Shown in pieces: positions 54,001 through 61,541 of a DNA stretch of 64,000 bases. The notes under the pieces were generated by a model. The model made no database searches. It was not told the DNA's origin and saw only the letters and a list, made by a program, of their open reading frames with translations. The translations under genes and the position numbers were made by a program. How positions within the stretch are numbered: position 1 is the stretch's first letter; each line of letters starts with the position of its first letter. The DNA lies in assembly GCA_963204965.1 (NCBI GenBank), contig CAUJKA010000201.1:1-64000 (forward strand), given 5' to 3'. The stretch is from Planctomycetota bacterium (lineage in GTDB: Bacteria > Planctomycetota > Planctomycetia > Pirellulales > Pirellulaceae).

Positions 54001-55271
54001 TTCTGAGACCAACTATTTCCGTAGAACGAGTCTTCGTTGGTTTGAGCAAACGAAGTTGCTGAAGTACGAACAAATGTTTGCGTCACATAAGGATCAAAGG
54101 TCAGGTTGACTGTGCCTGCTCCAGTCTGAAAGCGAAACACATCGATGTCGTTGGTCGTGCTAATCACGCCAAACTGTGAAACATTGGCGATCGCATTGGC
54201 ATAGTCGATCGTTTGGCTGAGATAAGTTGCCGACGTCAGTATGTTCGCTTCGGGGTCGGGGACATAGGTGAAGCCGTTCTGCGTCGTAATGACTTGAAGG
54301 TCATCAGGTCCGCTTCCGTAGTTGGCATCGGTGGCTCCATTGTTTGCTCCAAAATAGATTCCGTTATCCCATGTCGTAACATTCTGATAATATCCGCCGA
54401 CTCCCATAATCGGCCCCCAACCGTTTTCACCCGAACCGTGACCGTTGTAATAGGCTTGGTTGGGTTGGGTTGGATGCTGATCCGTAGTGCCATCGTGAGA
54501 AAGACCTAAGGAGTGTCCTACTTCGTGGCTGGCAGCTCCAGCGGCCGCGACCTCTGACATATTGAAGACGTAGCAAGGTGTATCCGTTGCGCCTGGGGTG
54601 TTGTAGCCCCAGTTGAAACTGTTGATGTAGGCGACGCCGCCAGACCCTGGCGTCGGAAAGTCGTCCGGTGTGAAGACAACGCGAATGCCCCAGCGATCAT
54701 CGTTCCCACCAGTGTTTACTAAGGCCGCTTCGCCCGGATCTTCTGTCGTCACATTGACGTCGAAGGCAGCAAAGTCGGTTGCCACTCGCTGCCAAACACC
54801 TTGAATGCGTCGCAATTCAGCATTCGAAAATGCCGCTCCGTCGCCATCTACGTCCCAAGCTGGTGAGATAATCGGATCCCGACCGCGCGACTGATTCCAT
54901 GGTGTGCCGCGGGCTGAGAAACCGTCAAAGTCAAGATAGATCGTCTTCGTGGCTGAGGGGCGGCTGTGGAGGAAAAATGTATCGGCAAGCGAAAGGATGT
55001 AGTCCTCTTTGGAACCAGTGCCCGAGCTTGGCGTTTGCTCGCTGTTGTAGTCTGCGTAGTGTTCCCGATCGGCGGCGACTAGATCTGCGGGTTCTTTGGG
55101 GATGCTGCCAATGACTAATTCACTATTGGCCAAGTCACCAGCCATCATTTCCCGGCGTTCCAAAAGTTCGGTCTTTAGAGCTCTACGAAAGCGAGTTTGT
55201 TGTTGCTTTGGGACACGCTTTAGACTGGAAACTGGCCGTTTTGGCATCGGGGCTACCCTCTCCACATGCAT
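51009..55271 (-). CDS. Giant exported metzincin-like metalloprotease with cadherin-like repeats and dockerin
   Basis: A 1420-residue surface protein. The N-terminus is basic with LLERREMMAGD (residues 36-46), a motif known from exported planctomycete proteins. Residues 100-500 hold the protease: IYLDFDGF, then SHEVGHSLGLSHD with H249, E250, H253 and H259, the HExxHxxGxxH zinc site of metzincins. Next come repeated Ig/cadherin-like domains (about 510-1330, with strings such as VNDAPRP, VNDPPTQ, DVNEF and NVNDRPS). The C-terminus has two dockerin-type calcium loops (DVTRDGQITASDALQIINRL and DTSGDNFLSASDALRVINLL). It likely degrades protein on the cell surface, or within a larger complex. Confidence 0.88.
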   Translation of the reverse strand: MHVERVAPMPKRPVSSLKRVPKQQQTRFRRALKTELLERREMMAGDLANSELVIGSIPKEPADLVAADREHYADYNSEQTPSSGTGSKEDYILSLADTFFLHSRPSATKTIYLDFDGFSARGTPWNQSRGRDPIISPAWDVDGDGAAFSNAELRRIQGVWQRVATDFAAFDVNVTTEDPGEAALVNTGGNDDRWGIRVVFTPDDFPTPGSGGVAYINSFNWGYNTPGATDTPCYVFNMSEVAAAGAASHEVGHSLGLSHDGTTDQHPTQPNQAYYNGHGSGENGWGPIMGVGGYYQNVTTWDNGIYFGANNGATDANYGSGPDDLQVITTQNGFTYVPDPEANILTSATYLSQTIDYANAIANVSQFGVISTTNDIDVFRFQTGAGTVNLTFDPYVTQTFVRTSATSFAQTNEDSFYGNSWSQNQGTNLDIQATLYDSTGAVVAVSDPTGLRASFTNLQLAAGTYYVALDGVGFGTPRVNPPTGYTDYASLGQYLVTGTLPVALGLILPNGSVTYTEDTAPVQVASSATVFDGVPGDYSTSQLEVSISPAPGATDRIRFDPTLTGLTENAGAVLDGAQTIATRSLTSNTQLRWNFTANATALSIEKMVQSITFEALGNAPDTTPRSVRFQLTKGALTGFSDVAITVVPLNDAPSLQSATMKPVAEDSRNPEGQTVAEIFSGSFSDPDPGASLRGIAISQNNTPASEGVWQIAFAQNGPWQSLPAVSDNTRLALGLNARLRFLPGTDFFGFVTPLKVLAIDETYSGAFSVASGLINLPPALRGPDSPVAMVASDLSLEVTPVNDAPRPQVPELRYSVTQDQPLVGVIPASAVIDIDDTSLEYSAIQSDGSPLPLWLRVNSAAAQFEGTPGSFDVRSLSLTLTVKDPGGLKATIPVIIDVINVNDPPTQLRFTGGTIKENTSGNRIGLVNGFDPDGDAIFWTSSDPRFVVRDGEVFLNSPLDFETASDRQILVTFRAIDVGSPPLSTDLDVIIKTEDVNEFIPRLISESYTIIDGTASGTVIDLLQAIDGDTQQTVRYRLHSGDTSAFTVDAQSGELKLATTADIDLKSQYKVFVEAYDNGTPGYSTTAQYIINVLPANFFMPEFDSGQQLVFPENISTATLVGKVKVTDLDGNPLKYTLLDVAGGFVDWISLDSATGNVFVTPASRFNFESNTNYSFEVQVEETIPGGSVITGTVPIRLTNVNDRPSGLATLSIYPQRLGAVVTSSFVVQDQDPSASGYTFSTTDPRFEIRNGRLALKPDQILSASQVGQTLSVPIRVVDQSDSTSFSDINADVMIVSANAWQNPLNPLDVTRDGQITASDALQIINRLNDTNINRSLSTPRPFDQLNAPDIDTSGDNFLSASDALRVINLLNSQSGNGGEGEQSQAGDASLTGSEDSAGSDLWYLAYSQLEEESTTRRRR

Positions 55272-55609
55272 CTCATGGACTCGAACATTCTCACGAAGTC
55301 GGAATACTCTACGCTAGCAGGAATTTTATGAACTTCAATCTTGACTGGCGGTCAGAAGCAAGTTCATACCAAAATGGCTGCGGCGGCGAGCAAATGAGCC
55401 CAAAACTGCGGCTCATCCCGGAGTGTGGTACAGCTTGCGAACAAGCTGAAGAGATGTCAAGCGAAGTGTGCCAGAGTAGCAGGCACACTCCGTGTGCCGT
55501 CCGCTGCTTTCCATTGAAGCGGTATTCGAATTTCCGCTGTAGTCGGACCGACTCTGGGATCGGCTTTCAGCAGTATTGGGATTCGCCAGAGTTCCTCGCC
55601 GCTGAATAG
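55272..55609. repeat. Gene-free gap with GGCACAC hairpin repeat
   Basis: About 340 bases upstream of the giant gene. The hairpin GGCACAC-TCC-GTGTGCC at 55482-55498 with GTCCGCTGCTTTCCA behind it (to 55513) is a second copy of the 18269 unit; an extra AGTGTGCC at 55465-55472 can pair with it. No gene is supported. Confidence 0.65.
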
Positions 55610-56065
55610 CTACGGCTGCATTAGATGCACGGCTAGCAACAAAAGCCAAATCGACGAGAGAATTATCACAGAAGCCAAGGTCAGACGAACCCAGATCTTT
55701 GTGGATGGGCTGGCCCAAACCTGATGGTGAACCGGATTGGCAATAGCCTGTAACATGCGTTGTCGATGGCGGGGCTCGTCGGCCAGCACTGCACGCGATG
55801 GCTCCATCAATCCAAACTGGACTGAGAAATCCAAAGATCCATACAAACGGTGCTTTTTGCCGACAGGATCAACACCCATGGCTTCAAAGAACCAAACCTG
55901 CCGACCGAACGATGTATCCGACTCTTCATTGAGAAAGACGCATCGAAGCGATTCCACGCGAGATTCTTCGGGGCAGAAGTCTCGACGTAAGAGTGCACTG
56001 CGAGCTTGGTCTGTAACGGCTCGCCAAACCTCTTTTGAGAACTGGTAGAAAGTTGTTTCAGTCAT
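55610..56065 (-). CDS. Hypothetical protein with C-terminal membrane anchor
   Basis: ATG 56065 (MTETTFYQFSKEVW) is used; the reading to 56146 begins with TTG. A 151-residue protein with an alpha/beta-looking N-terminal 100 residues (RVESLRCVFLNEESDTSFGRQVWFFEAMG) and a single C-terminal transmembrane helix (LTLASVIILSSIWLLLLAV) and short tail. No family recognised. It could be a small signalling or assembly factor. Confidence 0.5.
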   Translation of the reverse strand: MTETTFYQFSKEVWRAVTDQARSALLRRDFCPEESRVESLRCVFLNEESDTSFGRQVWFFEAMGVDPVGKKHRLYGSLDFSVQFGLMEPSRAVLADEPRHRQRMLQAIANPVHHQVWASPSTKIWVRLTLASVIILSSIWLLLLAVHLMQP

Positions 56066-56542
56066 CCATGCACCCCTACACAAATAACCAACCTTGCGGC
56101 AGATAAACACCCTACAACTCTTGCTATTGGCTAACCGCAGCACCAATACACTATAACCAACCGGCTAAGAATTTCCTCTATTGTAAGCAAGAACACAATA
56201 GCGCTCTTAGGCCAAAACACTTCGCTCTCTCTACCCACCGGCAGCCGACCTCACAGCCTAACCACTCGCAGGTATGGCTTCGCGAAACCCTGACTGGGCT
56301 CTGCCAATGGCGTAACCGCTGCCTATAGCTAGCGAAAACACCACTGCAATTGGACGATGCCCGCCTTAGCTCCAGCATGTTGACTCGACTGAAACGGCAG
56401 TCTGACTCGTCGAGAAACCCTACCGTAAATCTCGACAACTTTGAATCAAAAGATCCACCGAAAGTTTCCCGCAGACACGACCTTGGCTCAAAATACCTTG
56501 GCCACTTGTTTGTCGCTTCGAGCGTTTCCTCTTCAAAAATCG
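56066..56542. other. Gene-poor stretch
   Basis: About 480 bases between two hypothetical genes. The frame at 56178-56546 on the minus strand overlaps the end of the next gene by GTGA but is rich in Cys, Arg and Trp and looks like chance. I see no repeat or RNA gene. Confidence 0.35.
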
Positions 56543-57682
56543 TCACAACGAAAGTGTCAATCCGCAGTAAAGAGACGAGTAAAGGATGCTGTCATTGCGA
56601 AGTCGGGAGACTCCAGTTTGCAAGTTGCTTACTTCAATTTGACTAGCTGGCCGCAACCCAGACGTAATGCCTAGCAACTGCGCACCGAGACTTAGTCGCA
56701 GTCGTTGATTGACAACCCAACCCACTTCCGACTTAGCCTCAGTCAAAGTCATCAGTCTGGCAGCGTGAGCTCCCAGTCGATCGACCGACCCGACGATGCC
56801 GGCGACTCGAGTTTCACTTTCGCCCCAGGCTGGACCAAGTCCAAAGGTGAATCGATTGCGCCAGTGGAGTCGCTTGCCTAGGTTTCCGAATTGAACTCCT
56901 ATCTGAAACAAGGGAGCATTTACTTTGGTATTGGTTCTCCAGGATGGACCTAGCGTGACTGTTTCAAAGGCAAGTTCATCGCTGTGGTGCCACCAACGAA
57001 GGCCGGCCATTGCAAACACACTTGGGTTGCCTCGCAAAAGCATGTTGAATTGTCCATTCATCAACAGCGAGTCTCGCGATACGCTTGATGTTGCCAAGGG
57101 AAAGCTCACCGCTGGTATTGTCAGAAAGCGGTTCGTTCCAGCGTATAGGTTCTGCTCTTGGTCTTCAGCGAAATCAAGGATCAATTCGGTTCCTATACGA
57201 TCCAAAGATTGATGTCTCGCGGCAAAGTGAAAGCCGTGCGTTCCTTGCCATTGAAGATCTCGAGTCCTAGCCAACGAATTGCCTGTGACTAAATTGCGAT
57301 TCAACTTGCTTTCGAAGAACCACTGAGAATTCGCTTCAAACTCCCACAAGGGAATTGGCTCTTGATCGGCGAACGAAGCCTTGGTGTGAGTTGTTGCTAC
57401 TCCCTTGGCCCATAGCCCACAATATCCGACAAATCCTAGGATCAGGGAACCTGCTAACTCTTCTCCGATACCTGGTTCTTCACGGTCGTAATCCTCAACA
57501 TGCCAGTTAGGCGAAGGCGATGAAGAAGGCTGAGTTTGCGGAGCATAAGATGGCAACTCTTCTTCTACGAAGCTCCCTAAGGGCGAGTCACCACTTTGTG
57601 CATGCAGTGGTTGTGCCAGAGCCAACCCTAGCAGGGCAAGTATGCACAAAGCAACCGAAAAGCGGTATTGCTGACAAAGCAT
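56543..57682 (-). CDS. Exported hypothetical protein, probable beta-barrel
   Basis: ATG 57682 is preferred to a TTG at 57697; AGAG lies upstream and the product starts with a clean signal peptide (about residues 1-29, ALAQPLHAQ). After a Pro/Ser-rich stretch and one hydrophobic segment (residues 76-93: LAGSLILGFVGYCGLWA) the rest is made of alternating strands such as FEANSQWFFESKLNR, GTELILDFAED, RLSLGAQLLGITS and a terminal SLYCGLTLSL, which fits an outer-membrane beta-barrel. I do not know the family. It is an isolated gene. Confidence 0.6.
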   Translation of the reverse strand: MLCQQYRFSVALCILALLGLALAQPLHAQSGDSPLGSFVEEELPSYAPQTQPSSSPSPNWHVEDYDREEPGIGEELAGSLILGFVGYCGLWAKGVATTHTKASFADQEPIPLWEFEANSQWFFESKLNRNLVTGNSLARTRDLQWQGTHGFHFAARHQSLDRIGTELILDFAEDQEQNLYAGTNRFLTIPAVSFPLATSSVSRDSLLMNGQFNMLLRGNPSVFAMAGLRWWHHSDELAFETVTLGPSWRTNTKVNAPLFQIGVQFGNLGKRLHWRNRFTFGLGPAWGESETRVAGIVGSVDRLGAHAARLMTLTEAKSEVGWVVNQRLRLSLGAQLLGITSGLRPASQIEVSNLQTGVSRLRNDSILYSSLYCGLTLSL

Positions 57683-57775
57683 AAGATCTCTTCGCAATTT
57701 CCACTACAAAAAGCAAGTTTGCGAAGTTGATTCGTAGTAGATTCGCGCTGTCGTCGCAACCCCAAAGCTACGGTT

Positions 57776-58438
57776 TCAGCTTGCTCGAAGCTTGCCTTGC
57801 TGGTTGGCTTGCCAGATCTTGCCTGAGTTAACGTCCAGAGCAGTCAACCAACCGCCACCGTAACAGAAGGTGTCGATGCAAATCAGATGACCAACGTCAA
57901 AGATCTGTCCGCCTCGATCATGCGTGTGCCCGACAATGGCTCGTTTGCCAGACATGTGAGGACCAGGAGTCGACTCGGTCAGCTTCAACCAGCGCAGATG
58001 GAAGATGCCTTGCTTGTCCAACGGTAGCGCAGGATCGTAGTTGGCGTGAATGAAGATATGCTGGTCGGTCTCGTAATAGTTCACCATCGATTTGAAGAAC
58101 TCGTGGTGCGACTCGGGGATCACTTTCAAATCGCCTATGAAACCGTACGAGTCCAAAGTATCGACTCCACCAAACTGCAGCCAGCGATGTGGCGGCAGCT
58201 TCTCTCGAAGGACGTTCAGCATCATCTCTTCGTGATTGCCCTGAATTGCAACCAGTTTGCATTGCTTGGAGTAGCCGATCAGGTCGTCGATCACACCCTT
58301 GGAATCAGGACCTCTATCGACGTAGTCCCCCAGGGTGACAATCGTATCGTCGCCGGTGGGTGCGATCGCTGTCCAAATTGCCCCTAGAGCAGCTCGGCAT
58401 CCGTGAATGTCACCAATGGCAATTAGTCGTCCTGTCAT
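57776..58438 (-). CDS. PPP-type metallophosphatase
   Basis: A 220-residue serine/threonine protein phosphatase-like (PPP) enzyme. The metal-binding motifs are complete: GDIHG (residues 8-12), GDYVDRG (37-43), GNHEEM (68-73), and the downstream HANYDP and GHTHDRGG. The length suits the PrpE/bis(5'-nucleosyl)tetraphosphatase group or a bacterial PP1 homolog. The gene is divergent from a Ser/Thr kinase operon 239 bases away, which makes a protein-phosphatase role plausible but not proven. Confidence 0.88.
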   Translation of the reverse strand: MTGRLIAIGDIHGCRAALGAIWTAIAPTGDDTIVTLGDYVDRGPDSKGVIDDLIGYSKQCKLVAIQGNHEEMMLNVLREKLPPHRWLQFGGVDTLDSYGFIGDLKVIPESHHEFFKSMVNYYETDQHIFIHANYDPALPLDKQGIFHLRWLKLTESTPGPHMSGKRAIVGHTHDRGGQIFDVGHLICIDTFCYGGGWLTALDVNSGKIWQANQQGKLRAS

Positions 58439-58677
58439 CTCGCTCTACTGTGTATAATCGGGCTTTGCGGTCGAAACCGAGAATTGTCGTCACAATCAAG
58501 AAAACTACAACGCTTGAATGTGGAAACTCCCCGGTGGGGCCATAATACTAATCAGTTTAGTCGGCTGATTGAAGAAATCTCGATAACTCACCCCCCGTAC
58601 ATTTCGAAAGAAATGGGTTGAGGCGGTCTCAGTAGCAGCCGTTTTTAGGACAACCCGCAACGTAGAGGCAAAGACCT

Positions 58678-60135
58678 ATGTCGATACTTCAAGCTGCTAG
58701 CATCGCCAGCGGTTTGATCAACCAGCAGCAGTTGGAATACTGCCTGCGCGTCGCCAAACATCGACACAACCAGCAGGGTGTGGCCGTGGATTCCCCCATT
58801 TCCGACCGTATGTTGGCGGACATTTTGATCGAGCAAGAGGTCGTAACGCCCTACCAAGCCGACCAATTGTTGGCCGGTCGGACGAAGTTGAGCTTGGGGC
58901 CATACATCGTTACCGATTGGATCGGACAAGGCGGCATGGGCCAAGTTTTCAAAGCGGTCCACGAAGTGATGGGCCGGGTTTGTGCGGTGAAGGTTTTGCC
59001 CCTGGCTCGAGCGACTCAAATGTCTCGCCAGAATTTTCTCCGCGAAATTCGCATGCAAGCGTCTCTAGACTGTCCATACTTGGTTCGAGCTTTCGACGCG
59101 GGCCAGGATGGTAATGTTCACTACTTGGTGACCGAGTTTATTCCCGGAATGGACTTGAGGCGGCTGGTCAAGAGTCGTGGAGCTCTTCCCGTTCCGCAAG
59201 CCGCGAAGATCATCATGCAAGCCGCGCTGGGCTTGGACTACGCACACGCCAAAGGTTTGGTCCATCGCGACGTTAAGCCTGGCAACATTCTGGTAACACC
59301 CGAAGGCGACGCCAAAGTCTCCGATGTTGGATTAGCTGGATTTGCAAACGACTTGATGAACGATCCCCGCGCCGGAAAGATCGTGGGAACGACGGACTAC
59401 CTTTCGCCTGAACAGATTCGAACGCCTTTGGATATTCGGCCCGCCTCGGACATCTATTCGTTGGGTTGCACTTTGTACTACGCGCTGTGCGGAAAAGTGC
59501 CCTTCCCTGGTGGCGACACGAAATCAAAACTTCGACGACACCTAGAGGAGACGCCCTGGCATCCTCGCAAGTTTGCCCCTGATGTCCCCGAAGACTTTGT
59601 CGACATCATCGCTGACATGATGGAGAAGGATGCTTCGAAGCGCATCGCCAGCGCGGCTCAAGTAGCTGCCAGACTGGAACCGTGGGTTAGCGACGATCAG
59701 AATGTTGGTTCCGTTGGACTTTCACGATCGCCGTGGATGGCACCTCCGCCACCATCGCACGATGAAAGTGATAGCGAAGTCTTCGATCGAGCCAATCTGT
59801 CTTCAGAGTATCAAGGTTCTACTGATGGATCGGTGGTCGACACACTGGCTCATGCGCCGCCAGTACCAGGTAATAGCGAGATGTTCGCAGAAAGTCCCGG
59901 ACTAGGACTCACACCTGATTCGCGTGCAAGTTCACTATCGAGCGCGCTATCAAGCTCCATGTCAGGCACCCTCTCAAGTTCATCGTCCAGCGGTAGTACA
60001 GCGCCGCCTACAACTCCCACTACAACAGGTAATGGGTCAAGTACAGCAATGGTCATTGCCGTAACAGTGGCTATCGTTGTCCCCCCTGCCCTGCTCCTCG
60101 GAGCTATACTCGGATTCATCATCGCTTCAAGGTAA
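58678..60135 (+). CDS. Transmembrane Ser/Thr protein kinase
   Basis: A 485-residue kinase. Residues 1-65 are an all-helical region (LEYCLRVAKHRHNQQG, TPYQADQLLAG) seen ahead of planctomycete kinases. The kinase domain starts at G74: GQGGMGQVFKA, K105, HRDVKPGN (H196-N203) with catalytic D198, DVG at 216-218 instead of DFG, and DIYSLGCTLYYALCGKVPFPGG. A long Ser/Pro/Gly-rich stretch (about 350-450) leads to one transmembrane helix (TAMVIAVTVAIVVPPALLLGAI), so the C-terminus is outside the cytoplasm. The G-rich dispersed motif (60081-60093) encodes part of that helix (PPALL). It is first in an operon. Confidence 0.92.
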   Translation: MSILQAASIASGLINQQQLEYCLRVAKHRHNQQGVAVDSPISDRMLADILIEQEVVTPYQADQLLAGRTKLSLGPYIVTDWIGQGGMGQVFKAVHEVMGRVCAVKVLPLARATQMSRQNFLREIRMQASLDCPYLVRAFDAGQDGNVHYLVTEFIPGMDLRRLVKSRGALPVPQAAKIIMQAALGLDYAHAKGLVHRDVKPGNILVTPEGDAKVSDVGLAGFANDLMNDPRAGKIVGTTDYLSPEQIRTPLDIRPASDIYSLGCTLYYALCGKVPFPGGDTKSKLRRHLEETPWHPRKFAPDVPEDFVDIIADMMEKDASKRIASAAQVAARLEPWVSDDQNVGSVGLSRSPWMAPPPPSHDESDSEVFDRANLSSEYQGSTDGSVVDTLAHAPPVPGNSEMFAESPGLGLTPDSRASSLSSALSSSMSGTLSSSSSSGSTAPPTTPTTTGNGSSTAMVIAVTVAIVVPPALLLGAILGFIIASR

Positions 60136-60140
60136 CGCCT

Positions 60141-60587
60141 GTGACGACCTTTCACTTCCATCTTCACGCTAGTCCTGGATCAACGTCCCTTTCGGATAAT
60201 GGCTTTCTATCTTTGCCCTCGATTCAATTCAACGGTCACGATGTCGCGGCGTGGAACTTCGCACACATCGAGCAATATTCGATGCAGGTGAGCTTTGAAG
60301 AGGTCGAGCAGTCGATGTCGCAACTGCCACGAATGTTCTTCGAAATGGACGGATCGTTTGTTTGGCGAGGCCAGTACAGCAGCGAGCAAGAGCAGAACTG
60401 GCAAGTCGACGGTATGGTATACGACGTAGCTGGGCGAGTCTCGCGAGTGGAGCTCAAAGGGGACTGCCACTTGGAGCAATTTCAAGAGTTGGTTGATCGA
60501 CTTCAGCCGGCCGAGTCATTGGTGGCTTACTTGATCGATCAAAGTTGCTTTGTTCGCGTCGTCGATCTTATGCGAGCTTGGCAATGA
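60141..60587 (+). CDS. Hypothetical protein in the kinase operon
   Basis: A 148-residue soluble protein starting five bases after the kinase stop. It has an N-terminal strand-rich part (TFHFHLHASPGSTSLSDNGF, with a His/Phe alternation) and a MVYDVAGRVSRVELKGDC core, then a helical end. I do not recognise a family. The tight spacing to both neighbours points to a shared function with the kinase and the methyltransferase; it could be the kinase's substrate or a modulator, which is inference. Confidence 0.6.
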   Translation: MTTFHFHLHASPGSTSLSDNGFLSLPSIQFNGHDVAAWNFAHIEQYSMQVSFEEVEQSMSQLPRMFFEMDGSFVWRGQYSSEQEQNWQVDGMVYDVAGRVSRVELKGDCHLEQFQELVDRLQPAESLVAYLIDQSCFVRVVDLMRAWQ

Positions 60588-61408
60588 CCAGCGACTCGAA
60601 TCACCCGCAACGTCTGGACTCCATGCAACACAACCGCGCGGCCTGGGATCGCATGGTCGATGCCGATCATGCACTGACGCGACCAGCCACCGACGAAGAG
60701 CTCACCAAGCCGCTGGCGATCGTTGATGGCGTTGGATGGTTAGGCGGTTCGATCGCAGGTTGGAACGTTTTGTGCTTGGCCGCTGGCGGTGGTCGGCATG
60801 GCCCGTTATATGCCGCTGCGGGTGGAAATGTGACGGTGGTCGACATTAGTCCCGCCGCTTTGGCTCGTGATCGCCAAATGGCTAAGCTCAAGAATCTACA
60901 ACTGCGAACGGTTGAGACTTCGATGGATGATCTTTCGATGTTTGGTAGCGGCCAGTTTGACTTGGTGATTCATCCGGTGAGCACCTGTTATCTAGCCACG
61001 CTCGAAAAGCTCTTTCCTGAAATCGCTCGAGTTACACGGCCAGGCGGGTTGTACATCAGCCAGCACAAACAACCGATAAACCTACAAGCCTCGCTGGACA
61101 CGCACGTTGGGCAGTATGTCATTCAACATGCCTATTACGATCCTTCTCCAGTTCCGCCGGCGCGAGAGAAAAGCTTGCTGCGAGAACCAGGGACTCGCGA
61201 GTTTGTCCACAGCTTAGCTACGATCTTGGGCGGCATTTGTCGAAGCGGCTTTGTGATCGAAGACATGACCGAGCCATTTCACGGCGATGCTAAGACCCCG
61301 CCCGGCAGCTTCGGACACCGCTGCCATTTCATCGCGCCCTACATACGATTGAAGGCGCGTCGCGTGGGCTCGCCCAACATCAACTCGATGCTTGTGGGAC
61401 TTGATTGA
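60584..61408 (+). CDS. SAM-dependent class I methyltransferase
   Basis: A 274-residue methyltransferase starting at an ATG that overlaps the stop of the previous gene (ATGA); a TTG at 60545 is less likely. The SAM fold shows VLCLAAGGGRHGPLYAAAGGNVTVVDISPAAL (glycine motif I and acidic motif II), FDLVIHPVSTCYLATLEKLFPEIARVTRPGGLYISQHK, and FGHRCHFIAPYI at the end. The acceptor molecule is unknown. It is the last gene of the kinase operon; a strong hairpin follows at 61425-61505. Confidence 0.85.
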   Translation: MTSDSNHPQRLDSMQHNRAAWDRMVDADHALTRPATDEELTKPLAIVDGVGWLGGSIAGWNVLCLAAGGGRHGPLYAAAGGNVTVVDISPAALARDRQMAKLKNLQLRTVETSMDDLSMFGSGQFDLVIHPVSTCYLATLEKLFPEIARVTRPGGLYISQHKQPINLQASLDTHVGQYVIQHAYYDPSPVPPAREKSLLREPGTREFVHSLATILGGICRSGFVIEDMTEPFHGDAKTPPGSFGHRCHFIAPYIRLKARRVGSPNINSMLVGLD

Positions 61409-61424
61409 GCCTCGGTGTTTGTAA

Positions 61425-61505
61425 ATTGTTTAACGGCAAGCCGTAGGCGACTGCTTTCCTACTCTGCAATGGCGAACAGTCGCCTTCGGCTTGCCGTTAA
61501 ACAAT
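61425..61505. terminator. 29-base inverted repeat between convergent genes (bidirectional terminator)
   Basis: The arms 61425-61453 and 61477-61505 pair at 28 of 29 positions (core GTTTAACGGCAAGCC ... GGCTTGCCGTTAAAC). The methyltransferase ends 17 bases before it and the DUF11 gene ends 37 bases after it, so the hairpin may end both transcripts. The same core (GCAAGCCGTAGGCGA) is familiar from dispersed repeats of related genomes. Confidence 0.85.
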
Positions 61506-61541
61506 TCTTCGCTCGCGTTTTTTACTTCAACTAAGAGCATC

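Noticed and set aside
56178..56546. 122-residue minus-strand frame overlapping the next gene by GTGA
   Set aside because: Rich in Cys, Trp and Arg with no domain; codon use looks non-coding and the overlap may be chance.
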